DNA of 62,930 bases from an uncultured Streptomyces sp. (GCF_947488945.1 NZ_CANLBS010000030.1:1-62930), one strand, 5' to 3'. Positions 1-8,215 are shown, numbered from the stretch's first letter. A program made the numbers and translations. Notes: generated from the sequence alone by a model not told the origin.

Positions 1-36
1 CTCGATCCGCGCCCACTGCGCGTCAGTCAACGGCAC
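1..36 (-). pseudogene. IS5-family transposase, N-terminal end only (runs off window)
   Basis: On the minus strand from base 36 the frame reads VPLTDAQWARIE and continues off the left edge. LTDxxWARIEPLLP is the usual opening of IS5-group (IS1647/IS470-like) transposases of actinomycetes. The frame stays open upstream (RSDHPIVGLV), so the true start may be a little further right. Only 12 codons are visible, so intactness cannot be judged. It points away from the second transposase remnant at 100-905, so two IS copies or fragments sit head to head here. Confidence 0.5.
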
Positions 37-99
37 AACCAGACCAACGATCGGATGATCTGAACGAAACGGCCTAGTCGTGTCTTCGATTGAGCTTGA

Positions 100-905
100 G
101 TGGTGGTTCATGGGCGCTTGATACGTCGCCATGAACTGTCCGATGAGGAAGAGGAGTTCGTCCGGCCGCTGCTGCCTGCGTCCTTGCGGGGGCGGAAGCC
201 GTGGGACGATCGAAGGGTGCTCAACGGGATCGTGTGCAAGTTCCGCACAGGCACGGCCTTGCCGGACGTGCCTGAGCGGTATGGGCCGTGGTAGACGCTG
301 CCACCCGGTTTCGCCGGTGGGCCCTGGACGGCCCCTTCGAGCGGATGCTCCGGGCCGCGCAGGCCCGGGTGGACGCGGCCGGGGACGCCGCAGCCCATGC
401 CTCGGACGCTCGCGGGGTGGCCTGACCAGCAAGATTCACCTGGCCTGTGACGCTTTCGGGCGTCCGCTCGCCTTCGCTCTCACGGGCGGGAACACCAACG
501 ACTGCACGCAGTTCACCGCCGTGATGGAAGCGATCCGGGTGCCCCGCCCCGGGCCGGGGCGGCCCCGGGTGCGGCCGGCTCACGTGCTGGGCGACAAGGG
601 CTACAGCTCCCGTGGGATACGAACCTGGCTCAGGCGTCGCTGCATCGGCCATACCGTCCCCGAGCGGGCCGACCAGGTCCGCAACCGGCTCCGGCGCGGC
701 AGCCGGGGCGGACGCCCGCCAAGCTTCGACAAGCAGCTCCACAAGCGGCGCGACGTCGTGGAACGGTGCTTCAACCGGCTCAAGCAGTGGCGCGGCATCG
801 CGACCCGCTACAAGACCGCCGAGCCCGTGGCGTGTCGGCAACACGACGCGCAACGGCTGTCCGTGGCGTACCTGACTTGTATCGCCGTAGCGGGAGTGAT
901 GTACG
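100..905 (+). pseudogene. IS5-family DDE transposase, frameshifted and internally deleted
   Basis: The remnant spans three reading frames. The N-terminal part (100-294) reads HELSDEEEEFVRPLLP and ends PERYGPW followed by TAG, where family members have Gln. Homology resumes in another frame from 291 (TRFRRWALDGPFERML) and then in a third frame (SRGGLTSKIHLACDAFGRPL, GDKGYSSRGIR, ERCFNRLKQWRGIATRYKT). The stretch that normally carries the first catalytic Asp (VDSTxVRAHQHAA) is missing between the second and third parts. Loss of a catalytic residue plus an in-frame stop means this copy is dead, not merely a programmed-frameshift element. The right end is approximate and abuts the next gene. Confidence 0.8.
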
Positions 906-907
906 TG

Positions 908-1612
908 TCAGTCCACTTCCAGGGCGTCCAGAGCCAGCGTGTGGGCTATGGCGAGGCGGCGGTCGATGTCGGGCGCGAGGATCTCAAGTACGTACCGGGT
1001 GTGCAGCCCCAGCTTCTTGGTGACGGTCATCAGCGGCTTGCCGCTCTCGGTGTACTCGAAGCGGTACGGCCACATGAACGGTACGTATTCGAGATACGGC
1101 ACGAACTCCCAGATGAACCGGACGAAGGCCACCACCCGGCTGTGCTCGCGGCCGGTCAGTTTCATCGTCCCCGGCTGGCGCACCTGCCATGTCCTGCGGA
1201 GGAAGGACGCGCCCGCGTCCTCGTAGAACGACCCCAAGGACTGGCCCGAAGCGTCCCGCACGTCGTACATGTAGCCCACTTCGTGGTCGCGGCCCTTGAA
1301 GGCGGCGAGAACGGACTTCCTGGACGCGTCCGTATAGACGGTCACCTGTCCCCTGAGCGACAGCCGCTTCTCGCGTGCGTATGCGACGGGCTGGCCCTCG
1401 GAGCCGTCCGGCCGGGCCACGCTCACCACGTACTCGCCGGCCGTGAGGCTCAGTGTCTTCTTGATGACGAAGGTGTCGTGGGACTGGATGTCCGGTGCTT
1501 CCGCAGTGGTGGGGGCCGGGACTGGGGCGGGGGTGGCCTTGGTGAGGCTGGCGGCGGCCCTGTCCTTCTCCGCGCCCGTTCCTGCACTCGACTCCGTGCC
1601 CGTGCTGTCCAT
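908..1612 (-). CDS. LURP-one/tubby-C-like beta-barrel protein
   Basis: A 234-aa protein. The first ~50 residues are a Ser/Thr/Ala/Pro-rich linker. The rest alternates short beta strands with paired aromatic and charged residues (KKTLSLTAGEYVVSV, YMYDVRDASGQSLGSFYED, RFEYTESGKPLMTVTKKLG) and ends in a helix (AIAHTLALDALEVD). This resembles LURP-one/scramblase-like (tubby C-terminal fold) proteins, which bind lipids or act at membranes. The assignment rests on fold impression, not a diagnostic motif. There is no signal peptide or membrane segment. The ATG at 1612 is preceded by GGGAG at good spacing; an upstream start at 1669 is possible. It is transcribed divergently from the kinase gene, so the pair may share regulation. 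Confidence 0.5.
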   Translation of the reverse strand: MDSTGTESSAGTGAEKDRAAASLTKATPAPVPAPTTAEAPDIQSHDTFVIKKTLSLTAGEYVVSVARPDGSEGQPVAYAREKRLSLRGQVTVYTDASRKSVLAAFKGRDHEVGYMYDVRDASGQSLGSFYEDAGASFLRRTWQVRQPGTMKLTGREHSRVVAFVRFIWEFVPYLEYVPFMWPYRFEYTESGKPLMTVTKKLGLHTRYVLEILAPDIDRRLAIAHTLALDALEVD

Positions 1613-1793
1613 GTGGCGTCTCCCGTTGTCCGCGTGGCCCCGATTCGGTCCGTCCATCGTCGGCCGCACGACCGGCCCGGCGCAGTCTCCGGAAGTCGCG
1701 ATCCTGGGCGACGAAAGGTGTCAACTTTCGTCGTACGGTGGCACGACGCTCGGCCGATGCACGCGTTCTTCCGGGGGTCCTACCGTCGGTCCG
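1613..1793. promoter_or_regulatory. Divergent intergenic region, LURP-like gene / sensor kinase
   Basis: About 180 bp separate the divergent starts and must carry both promoters. I see no clear -10/-35 pair or strong palindrome. Near the right end the hexamer GTGGAT is repeated three times (1812-1829), giving several in-frame GTG codons and leaving the kinase start uncertain. Confidence 0.4.
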
Positions 1794-3770
1794 GTGTATG
1801 CGGACAGGGAAGTGGATGTGGATGTGGATGTGAGGGCAGGTACGGATGTGGGAGATCGACGGGTACGTTCCGCCGGGCTCGCCGTTCGCGGCCTCCGGCG
1901 GCGGTTGAGCGGCGGTGTGCTCTGGAGCCCCGCCCGTATCGTCGGGGAGGCGGTGCTCGCCGTCACCCTCGCCGGGCTCGCCACGGGCATCGGCGCGTGG
2001 GTGGACACGCTCGACGCGCGGACCGTCCCCCTCGCCGGGGCGATGGCCCTGCTGGCGCCCGCGCGCCACGCGCTGCCCGCGACCGTCCTCATCCTCTCCG
2101 CCCCGCTGGCCGGGGGGTGGAGCGTCATGGCCTCCGTGCTGCTGGTCTGCGCCGCCTGGTCGGCGGGGCGGCGGATCACGGAACCCTGGCGGGTGGCCGC
2201 CGCGTTCGGGGCCGCGTGTGTGCTCCACACCGTCCCGGGCGTGTACCACGACATCACCTCGGGGGCCGCGCCCGTGCTGCCCGTCACCCTCGGGTGGAAC
2301 GTCGTGACATTCCTGACCCTGGCCGTGGTGCCGGCCCTCGTCGGCCGCTACCGGGACCAACGGCGGCGACTGCTCGACGCGTTGTGGCAGAACAATCAGC
2401 AACTCAGGCGCGAGCAGGCGATGGTGGCCCGTGAGGCGCGGTTGCTGGAGCGCAACCGCATCGCCCATGACATGCACGACAGCCTCGGCCATCAGCTCGC
2501 CCTGATCTCCGTGCACGCGGGCGCCCTCCAGGTCGACCCGGAGCTGACCGGGAACCAGCGGGAGGCCGTACGGATCCTCCGGGGCGCCTCCGTCACCGCG
2601 ATGGCGGAGTTGCGGGCGGCGGTGGGGGTGCTCCACGACGAGGCGGAGTATGGGGAGCAACAGAACGAGCAGCAGTACCAGGGGCATCAGTCTCACCAGG
2701 GGAACCAGGGGGAGATTTCCTACCGGGAGTACGGGGAGCACCGGGAACACCAGGGGCGCCAGCGGCAGCCGGTGGGCGACGGCGCCTCGGTGCCGTACGC
2801 GCCCCGTACCACCGCCGCCATCGACGGCCTGGTCGAGTCGTCCAGGGGCGCGGGCACGGCGGTGTCGCTGGACCGGAGCGGTGTCCGGAGGCCGTTGGCG
2901 CCCGCCGCTGACCACGAGGCGTACCGCATCGTCCAGGAGGGGCTGACCAACGCTCACAAGCACGCGCCGGGTGCGCCGATACGCCTTGCCCTGCGGTACG
3001 AACCGGACAGCCTGGTCGTGGAGGTCACCAACGGGCCCGTGCCGGGCGGAGCGCCCGAGGTGCCGCCGGAGATCAGCGGCGGCCAAGGGCTGAAAGGGCT
3101 GCACGAGCGGGTCGGCCGGGTCGGCGGCATGGTGCACACCGGGCCCACCGAGGACGGCGGCTTCCGGATCGCGGGGATGCTGCCGTACGGGGAGGAGAGC
3201 AGGGCGGGAAGCGGGGCGGAGGGCCGGGCGGGGCACCTCGGGGGACACGGGGCGGGGAACGGTGCCCGGGCCGCGGGGCCGTACGGCGCGACCTCCGTCG
3301 TACCGGCTCGCGACGTTCGAGGGCAGCTGGGTCCGGGGGCGGTGGACGACGGTGGAACGGTCATCAACGGGGCCGATCCACAGAGGGAGTTCACCGCCAT
3401 TATGAGTACCAGGAAGAGCGTCGCCATCGGCTGCGCCGTCACCGCCGTCGTCCTCGTCGCGGGCGTCATCGGCCTGGGCGTCTGGGGGATCGGCGTCATG
3501 ACGGAAGAGGTGAAGAAGGCGGACATCTCGCCGGGCGTCTACGAGGAAGCGAAGGTCGGGGACGCCGAGGCGGACATCCGGGCCAGGCTCCCCGAAGAGG
3601 ACTCGTGGCTCACCTCGGACCTGGCGGACCAGGGGCCCAGGCTGCCCGACGGAGCGACATGCCGACACTTCACCTCCGAGGACGACCAGGGGGTCGACTT
3701 CCTCACCGTCTTCCGGTTCTGCTTCCAGGACGGGAAGTTGGTCTCCAAGGAGACGTACAAGGCGACGTGA
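1794..3770 (+). CDS. Sensor histidine kinase (HisKA_3) fused to a C-terminal membrane-anchored domain
   Basis: A 658-aa protein if it starts at GTG 1794; later GTGs are possible. It has hydrophobic segments (about residues 40-180), a short coiled region, and a HisKA_3 dimerisation box AHDMHDSLGHQL with His228 as likely phospho-acceptor. A Gln/His/Gly/Glu-rich low-complexity insert follows. The HATPase_c N box is EGLTNAHKHAPG and the G box GGQGLKGLHERVG. The frame then stays open through a disordered linker into a second module beginning MSTRKSVAIG at 3402: one hydrophobic segment plus a ~90-aa tail with two Cys. That module resembles a free-standing small membrane protein. Its partner regulator follows at 3875. 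Signal unknown. Confidence 0.85.
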   Translation: MYADREVDVDVDVRAGTDVGDRRVRSAGLAVRGLRRRLSGGVLWSPARIVGEAVLAVTLAGLATGIGAWVDTLDARTVPLAGAMALLAPARHALPATVLILSAPLAGGWSVMASVLLVCAAWSAGRRITEPWRVAAAFGAACVLHTVPGVYHDITSGAAPVLPVTLGWNVVTFLTLAVVPALVGRYRDQRRRLLDALWQNNQQLRREQAMVAREARLLERNRIAHDMHDSLGHQLALISVHAGALQVDPELTGNQREAVRILRGASVTAMAELRAAVGVLHDEAEYGEQQNEQQYQGHQSHQGNQGEISYREYGEHREHQGRQRQPVGDGASVPYAPRTTAAIDGLVESSRGAGTAVSLDRSGVRRPLAPAADHEAYRIVQEGLTNAHKHAPGAPIRLALRYEPDSLVVEVTNGPVPGGAPEVPPEISGGQGLKGLHERVGRVGGMVHTGPTEDGGFRIAGMLPYGEESRAGSGAEGRAGHLGGHGAGNGARAAGPYGATSVVPARDVRGQLGPGAVDDGGTVINGADPQREFTAIMSTRKSVAIGCAVTAVVLVAGVIGLGVWGIGVMTEEVKKADISPGVYEEAKVGDAEADIRARLPEEDSWLTSDLADQGPRLPDGATCRHFTSEDDQGVDFLTVFRFCFQDGKLVSKETYKAT

Positions 3771-3874
3771 TGCGGGGCTCCGTGCGGCGGGTCGGCCCGT
3801 ACAGGGCATGATGGCGGGGCCACTCCGTCCGTTCTCCTTGACCATGTCATGATCGGCACCGCGCAGGAGGTTGT

Positions 3875-4552
3875 GTGATCCGGGTCCTCGTCGCCGACGA
3901 CGAGCCGCTCATCAGGGCCGGCATCAGAATGATCCTCACCTCGGCCGACGACATCGACGTGGTCGCCGAGGCCGGGGACGGCCGCGAGGCGGTGGAGAAG
4001 GCCCGGGGCGGCGGGGTCAACGTGGCGCTGCTGGACATCCAGATGCCGGTGATGGACGGGCTGACGGCGCTGGTCGAGCTCGGCCGCGCCGCGCCGAAGG
4101 TACGGGTCCTGATCCTCACCACCTTCGGCGAGCGGGACAACGTACTGCGGACGCTCGGCCACGGCGGTGCGGGGTTCCTGCTGAAGGACTCCGCGCCCGA
4201 CGAGCTGATCCAGGCGGTGCGGGCCGCGGCGGCGGGCAACGCGTATCTCTCACCCGCGGCCACCCGGCATGTGGCGGACGTGCTCTCCGCCACTGGGGCC
4301 ACCACGCGCGGGGAGGCCGCGCGGCGCCGGCTCGACGGGCTCACCACCCGGGAGCGCGAGGTGCTGGCGCTGCTCGGGGAGGGGCTCTCCAACGCGGACG
4401 CGGGGCGGCGGCTGCATATGAGCGAGGCCACGGTGAAGACGTACGTCAGCCGCATCCTCGCCAAGCTCGACTGCGACAACCGCGTCCAGGCCGCCCTCTT
4501 CGCCCGCGACGCCGGGCTTCAGCCGGGGGGACTTCAGCCGGGCGGGCACTGA
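3875..4552 (+). CDS. NarL/LuxR-family response regulator
   Basis: A 225-aa two-domain regulator. The receiver domain begins IRVLVADDEPLIRAG, with acidic pocket DDE and likely phosphorylated Asp54 in ALLDIQMPVMDG. Thr in the LTTFGE strand and Lys in LLKDSAPDELI complete the receiver site. The C-terminal LuxR-type HTH is LTTREREVLALLGEGLSNAD with recognition helix SEATVKTYVSRIL. The GTG start at 3875 follows GGAGG at good spacing. It lies ~100 bp after the kinase on the same strand and is almost certainly its cognate output protein. Targets are unknown; the adjacent LURP-like gene is a candidate. Confidence 0.93.
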   Translation: MIRVLVADDEPLIRAGIRMILTSADDIDVVAEAGDGREAVEKARGGGVNVALLDIQMPVMDGLTALVELGRAAPKVRVLILTTFGERDNVLRTLGHGGAGFLLKDSAPDELIQAVRAAAAGNAYLSPAATRHVADVLSATGATTRGEAARRRLDGLTTREREVLALLGEGLSNADAGRRLHMSEATVKTYVSRILAKLDCDNRVQAALFARDAGLQPGGLQPGGH

Positions 4553-5206
4553 CCGGGCGGAGCGTCACTTCCGTACGGCCTGACCTCTGTACGGGGGCGC
4601 GGCGTCCGTACGTGCCCCTTCCGGCCCGGTGGGCCGAGACACGCGGATCCGCCCGACCGTATCCGTACGGTCGTATCGCACCGCCAGGCCTGAGCGGTCG
4701 GGTCCCCGCTCGTCGGAGCCTCCCCCGAGGACACGAGGGAGAGCTCTTCCGGACGGACCGAAACGGGCCTCTGCCCCCTGACCGTGCTGCTCCGGTTCAG
4801 GGCCGACTTCTACGACTGCCGGACACGCCCCGGGGGGCGAAGCTCGCAGGCCCGTGTCCTCGGACACATCGTGATGCGCGTCGCGATGGTCCTCCAGTGG
4901 TGGCGCGTCACTGGACGCCGGTTCCGAGGCGGCTGGGCGAATGTTCGCCCGGTACGTGTAGAGGTCCGGGCCGAAACTGGTCGAAGTCGACTCCGACTTG
5001 CAGGAACGCCAGTGGCAGCGTCGGTGCGGGCCTTGCGAGGCCCCTCCGGCGAGCACTGTCCGTGAAAGGTGACGGGCTATCGGGCGTTCCTGATACGTCG
5101 TCACCCATTGGAGATCATCTTGCACACGCGTTGCACAAGGTGATGAAGAACAGCGGTGATCAATGGAAGGCCGAGAAGGGTATAGCCACCGGTCGTCGCG
5201 TGTTGA
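4553..5206. other. Non-coding stretch with no confident gene
   Basis: About 650 bp between the response regulator and the murA2-type terminator. Open frames here show no family signature. A short + strand string near 4783 (LLRFRADFYDC) faintly resembles the N-terminus of another transposase group, but the match dies within ~12 codons. At 5120-5136 TTGCAC occurs twice with an 11-bp period, the spacing of adjacent helix turns and possibly a protein site. Nothing else stands out. Confidence 0.5.
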
Positions 5207-5246
5207 GGGGTGCCGTGCCCCGTGTCCCCAAGGGGCACGACACCCC
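5207..5246 (-). terminator. Stem-loop terminator, probably the original murA2 terminator
   Basis: Two 15-nt arms (GGGGTGCCGTGCCCC and GGGGCACGACACCCC) flank a 10-nt loop. Read as minus-strand RNA every position pairs (one U-G wobble); read as plus-strand RNA there is one A-C mismatch, so the minus strand is the likely functional one. It starts 6 bp beyond the TGA of the murA2-like 3' end at 5252. No intact minus-strand gene precedes it here, which fits separation from murA2 by island insertion. Confidence 0.75.
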
Positions 5247-5251
5247 GCCCC

Positions 5252-5268
5252 TCAGATGTCCCGGAAGA
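5252..5268. repeat. attL core: 17-bp direct repeat of the murA2 3' end
   Basis: TCAGATGTCCCGGAAGA, identical to 36187-36203. On the minus strand it encodes FRDI plus stop, as at the end of the murA2-like protein. Sequence to the left fits murA2 downstream DNA (terminator); sequence to the right does not continue murA2. Confidence 0.75.
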
Positions 5269-5370
5269 GACCAGTCGCTCAGCTGACCTGCGGGAACGTT
5301 CGACCACTAGCCTTTGACCTGGGGAAATGACCTTTCGGTTGTTTCACGCCTGTGCCCCTTGATGCGGCTG

Positions 5371-5391
5371 AAAGTCCCAGGAAAGTCCCAG
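5371..5391 (+). repeat. Candidate integrase arm-type sites, left end
   Basis: Two AAAGTCCCAG units in the same orientation, separated by one base, 102 bp inside the attL core. The equivalent block at 36090-36110 matches in 20 of 21 positions. Tandem arm sites flanking the core are characteristic of tyrosine-integrase attachment sites. Confidence 0.65.
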
Positions 5392-5481
5392 AGGGCTCCC
5401 AAGGAGACCAGGCGTTCTTTCCAGGTCATGCGGGCTGTGCCGCGCGGCGTCTGCCGGCGTGGCGGGCGCAGCAGACAGCGG

Positions 5482-5512
5482 CGGCAGGAAGACCTGCCGG
5501 AGATTCGTTTTT
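5482..5512 (+). terminator. Intrinsic-terminator-like hairpin with T tract near the left island end
   Basis: CGGCAGG-AAGA-CCTGCCG forms a perfect 7-bp stem with a 4-nt loop, followed within 8 nt by TTCGTTTTT. Such a U-tract terminator is uncommon in this GC-rich DNA. It would end plus-strand transcription coming from attL, where no gene now exists, so it may be left from a deleted gene. Confidence 0.5.
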
Positions 5513-5522
5513 CCCGCGCCGC

Positions 5523-5539
5523 GGTCCGCTGAGCGGAAC
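5523..5539. promoter_or_regulatory. Candidate IclR-type operator (site 1)
   Basis: GGTCCGCTGAGCGGAAC, one base from the perfect palindrome at 29460. It lies ~270 bp upstream of the secreted hydrolase gene at 5809. A second inverted repeat, CGAACC-CT-GGTTCG, occurs near 5648 in the same leader. Confidence 0.55.
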
Positions 5540-5808
5540 ACAAGCGTCGCGCCCCTGTCGAGCGAGTCACATGATGACTCCCTCGTCGCTCCGGCCTCTC
5601 AGGAAGTTCAGCACGATCCGCTGTCGGGCAGCGCATTTCCTGCCTGACGAACCCTGGTTCGAGCACCCCTCTGTCAGCTGCTCCCGCTTGAGCTGTTCTC
5701 GCCTCAGCTCCGGGCGGACGAGGCCGACCCTTCTCCCACTCGACGGCGGCCGCGCTCGGTTCGGCACACAGGCCGCGACAGAGCCTTCGCACCCCTTGAG
5801 GAGTTCGC

Positions 5809-7080
5809 ATGGCAACACACATCAGCCGTCGCACCATCCTGGCCGCCGGCGCCGGTGCCGGCATGCTGTCTTTGCCCGGCGTCGCCGCGTACGCCGTCGA
5901 CCGTGCGCCCACCAGCGTGAGATTCACCCTGAACGCCCAGGTGCTCGATGGTGGCGAACAAGTCACCTCGATCACCCTCGAGACCGCCCGGCTCGGCCCG
6001 ATCGACCCGGCCGGTCTGACCACCGGCACGTTCGGCGTGCACGCCAAGGCCACCCGCCCGTTCGCCCTCACCCCCGACGACAGCAGGCTCGCGTACGACC
6101 TCGACCGCACGGTGACCGCTGTGCGGCTCGACCGCGAGGGCAACCTCGTGCTCGAACTGGCTCATGGCGAAGGCCAGTCAGGGGCGAGCACGCTCGGCTA
6201 CCTCGCGAGCGAGGGCCGCAACGTGATGCTCGACCTCGTCTACACCCTCACGCAGCGGGCCCCGATCGCCCTGCGCAATCACCGGTCGATCACCATCGGC
6301 ACCTTCGTGCAGAACCCTCAGCTCTCGGACCCCGAAGTGGACGCGTTCAGCTCCCACATATCCGGCTCGGGGATGAAGTACCGGCTGTACTCGCCCGCCG
6401 ATTCCCGCTACTCGCGACGCGGCAAGCGCCCGCTGATCGTCTGGCTGCACGGCGGGGGTGAGGGCGCCTCACTGCCGAACAACTACTACGACAACGAAGT
6501 CACGCTGCGAGCCAACCGCGGCGCCCTGGGCTTCGCCACCCCCGAGGCGCAGCGCATTTTCGAGGGCGCCTATGTCGTGGCCCCGCAAAGCACCTCCTAT
6601 TGGATGGAGGACGGCCCCCGCTTCGCCCCTCTCATTCACGAGATCATCAGCGACGTCACGCGCGCGAACCACATCGACCGCGACCGGATCTACGTAGCCG
6701 GCTGCAGCAACGGTGGCTACATGAGCATGAAAATGACCACCGTCCATCCCCATCTGTTCGCCGCCTCCGTGCCGATCTGCGGCATCGTCACGTCCTTCCC
6801 GCCCGGGAGCGCCCCGCTGCTCCCCGACAGCGAGCTGGCGCAGATCACCACGCCCAGCTGGCTTGTCGCCTCCAACGACGACCTCACCGTGGACCCGCAG
6901 GCCAACACCGCCCACGCGCACCATGTGATCCCCGGCTCGCTGATGACGCTCTACGACCACGTCGACTGGAACGGCTACCGGTTCGTCGGCCACTGGTCGT
7001 GGATCTATGTCGCCCGCAATGACCCCAGTACCGAGGGAACCCACATCTGGCAGTGGATGGCCGCCCAGCGTCGGCACTGA
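5809..7080 (+). CDS. Secreted alpha/beta hydrolase (Tat signal, PHB depolymerase/prolyl oligopeptidase-like)
   Basis: A 423-aa protein. The N-terminus carries a twin-arginine-style leader (SRRTILAAGAGAG, cleavage probably after VAAYA), so it is likely exported folded. Residues ~30-170 form a beta-rich N-terminal domain; the C-terminal half is a serine hydrolase fold. Visible catalytic elements are the oxyanion region VWLHGGGEG, nucleophile elbow AGCSNGGYMSM, an Asp in ASNDDLTV and a His in VGHWSW. It resembles predicted extracellular esterase/peptidase-type hydrolases with an Ig-like front domain. The ATG follows GAGGAG. First gene of the island, with an operator-like palindrome far upstream. 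It may release the aromatic substrate from an ester, but that is inference from context. Confidence 0.8.
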   Translation: MATHISRRTILAAGAGAGMLSLPGVAAYAVDRAPTSVRFTLNAQVLDGGEQVTSITLETARLGPIDPAGLTTGTFGVHAKATRPFALTPDDSRLAYDLDRTVTAVRLDREGNLVLELAHGEGQSGASTLGYLASEGRNVMLDLVYTLTQRAPIALRNHRSITIGTFVQNPQLSDPEVDAFSSHISGSGMKYRLYSPADSRYSRRGKRPLIVWLHGGGEGASLPNNYYDNEVTLRANRGALGFATPEAQRIFEGAYVVAPQSTSYWMEDGPRFAPLIHEIISDVTRANHIDRDRIYVAGCSNGGYMSMKMTTVHPHLFAASVPICGIVTSFPPGSAPLLPDSELAQITTPSWLVASNDDLTVDPQANTAHAHHVIPGSLMTLYDHVDWNGYRFVGHWSWIYVARNDPSTEGTHIWQWMAAQRRH

Positions 7081-7136
7081 AGGCGGACCTCCCCGGGCAG
7101 AACCACCGCCGGCCGGCACCATTCATGGAGGTATTG

Positions 7137-7276
7137 ATGAGCGAAGTAGATGATCCGGTTACTTTCCGGGCGTTATTGTCGCGGGATCCTCGCTCTCTGC
7201 GGGCGTCGCCGGATCGGCGCTGCTGATCACCCCGGAACTGCTCGCGACGCCGGCCGCCGCGGCCACGGAGCCCTGA
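7137..7276 (+). pseudogene. Broken start of a secreted protein (orphan signal peptide)
   Basis: A strong Shine-Dalgarno (GGAGGT) precedes ATG 7137 (MSEVDDPV), but that frame soon closes. Another frame (7154-7276) then reads as a typical export signal: a hydrophobic VIVAGSSLSAGVAGSALL, then LLATPAAAATEP and stop. Together they look like a secreted-protein gene that suffered a frameshift and lost its body. The following ~145 bp to the next gene hold no recognisable coding sequence. Confidence 0.45.
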
Positions 7277-7423
7277 GGGCCCACGGCACGGCTTCCCTCG
7301 CTCCTTCGCGAACGCGTCGCTCGTGCTCCGGGGCCGCCGCCGTGGTGGCGACGACCCTCGCGATCAGCAGGCCTGCGGGGAAATGCGGCGTCCCCTCCGC
7401 TGGGGCGCGCTCGTCCTGCCAGG

Positions 7424-8215
7424 TCAGCCGCGGCCGGCCCACTCCAGGACGGTAGCGGCGAACTCCTGCGGCACCTGCTCCGGTGCCGCCGCGTGTCCGG
7501 CGGACAGCACTCGGGTCGGACAGCCGATCGCCGCCGCGAACTTCGCCAGGGATGGCATGGAGTATTCGTCGTCGGGGGCGCAGACCGCGAGCGTGCGCGC
7601 GGTGATCTTCGGCAGGCGGGGTTCCATGGCGTAGCGGCGTACCGCCTGGTGGCCCTCCTCGACACGGTCGAGGACGGTCAGCGCGTCGATGACGTACCGG
7701 CCCAGGGCCGCCTCCTCGCCCGGCTGGTAGAAGCCGCGCCGGTTGTCCCACAGCTGCCGCAGGTGCGTGCCGTCCGGCGCGGGGTCGACGTGGTCGACGC
7801 GCCCGCCGGAGCCCCGCTTCTCGTCGTCGACGAACGACGTCGCCGAAAGGAGGAGGCTTGCCACGCGGTCCTGGAATCGGGCTGCCACCTCGACGGCGAC
7901 CACCCCGCCGGTGTGGTGCCCGACCAGGTGGAAGTGGTGCAGGCCGAGCGCCTCGATCAGGTCGCCGACGCCGTCCGCGAAGCGTTCGATGGTGTGCTGC
8001 CCCTCGGGCTTCGCGGACGCCCCGTAGCCCAGGGTGTCCATCGCGATCGCCCGGTACCGGGCACCGACCAGGGGGAGCACGTCGAGGTACTCCGTCCAGG
8101 AGCGGGGCGTCTGGTGGAGCAGCAGTACGGGCTCGCCGTCGCCGGTCTCCGCGTAGTGCAACTGGCCGAATCGGCTGGGCACATAGCCCTTCCGCAGCGT
8201 GTTCGTTTCCGTCAT
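7424..8215 (-). CDS. Alpha/beta hydrolase with non-canonical nucleophile elbow
   Basis: A 263-aa cytoplasmic alpha/beta-hydrolase. The fold is clear: LLLHQTPRSW (oxyanion loop), AMDTLGYGASAKP (strand 5 turn), CAPDDEYSM (acid) and LSAGHAAAPEQ (base His). The nucleophile elbow, normally G-x-S-x-G, reads G99-H-H-T-G-G104, with no Ser, Cys or Asp at the expected place. Such a change suggests altered chemistry or lost hydrolase activity. It is the last gene of the minus-strand hydratase-aldolase run, just downstream of the broken LLM gene. The ATG 8215 start lacks a strong ribosome site, so translation may depend on upstream genes. A meta-cleavage role fits its location only. Confidence 0.75.
   Translation of the reverse strand: MTETNTLRKGYVPSRFGQLHYAETGDGEPVLLLHQTPRSWTEYLDVLPLVGARYRAIAMDTLGYGASAKPEGQHTIERFADGVGDLIEALGLHHFHLVGHHTGGVVAVEVAARFQDRVASLLLSATSFVDDEKRGSGGRVDHVDPAPDGTHLRQLWDNRRGFYQPGEEAALGRYVIDALTVLDRVEEGHQAVRRYAMEPRLPKITARTLAVCAPDDEYSMPSLAKFAAAIGCPTRVLSAGHAAAPEQVPQEFAATVLEWAGRG

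Noticed and set aside
131..2434. 767-aa plus-strand frame starting in the transposase
   Set aside because: Only its first third is transposase; it reads on without a stop through the antisense of the LURP-like gene and out of frame into the kinase gene. Treated as a pseudogene fragment.
4783..5065. Possible small gene or transposase fragment (LLRFRADFYDC...)
   Set aside because: Similarity fades after about a dozen residues and no ribosome site or family fit is visible; too weak to annotate.
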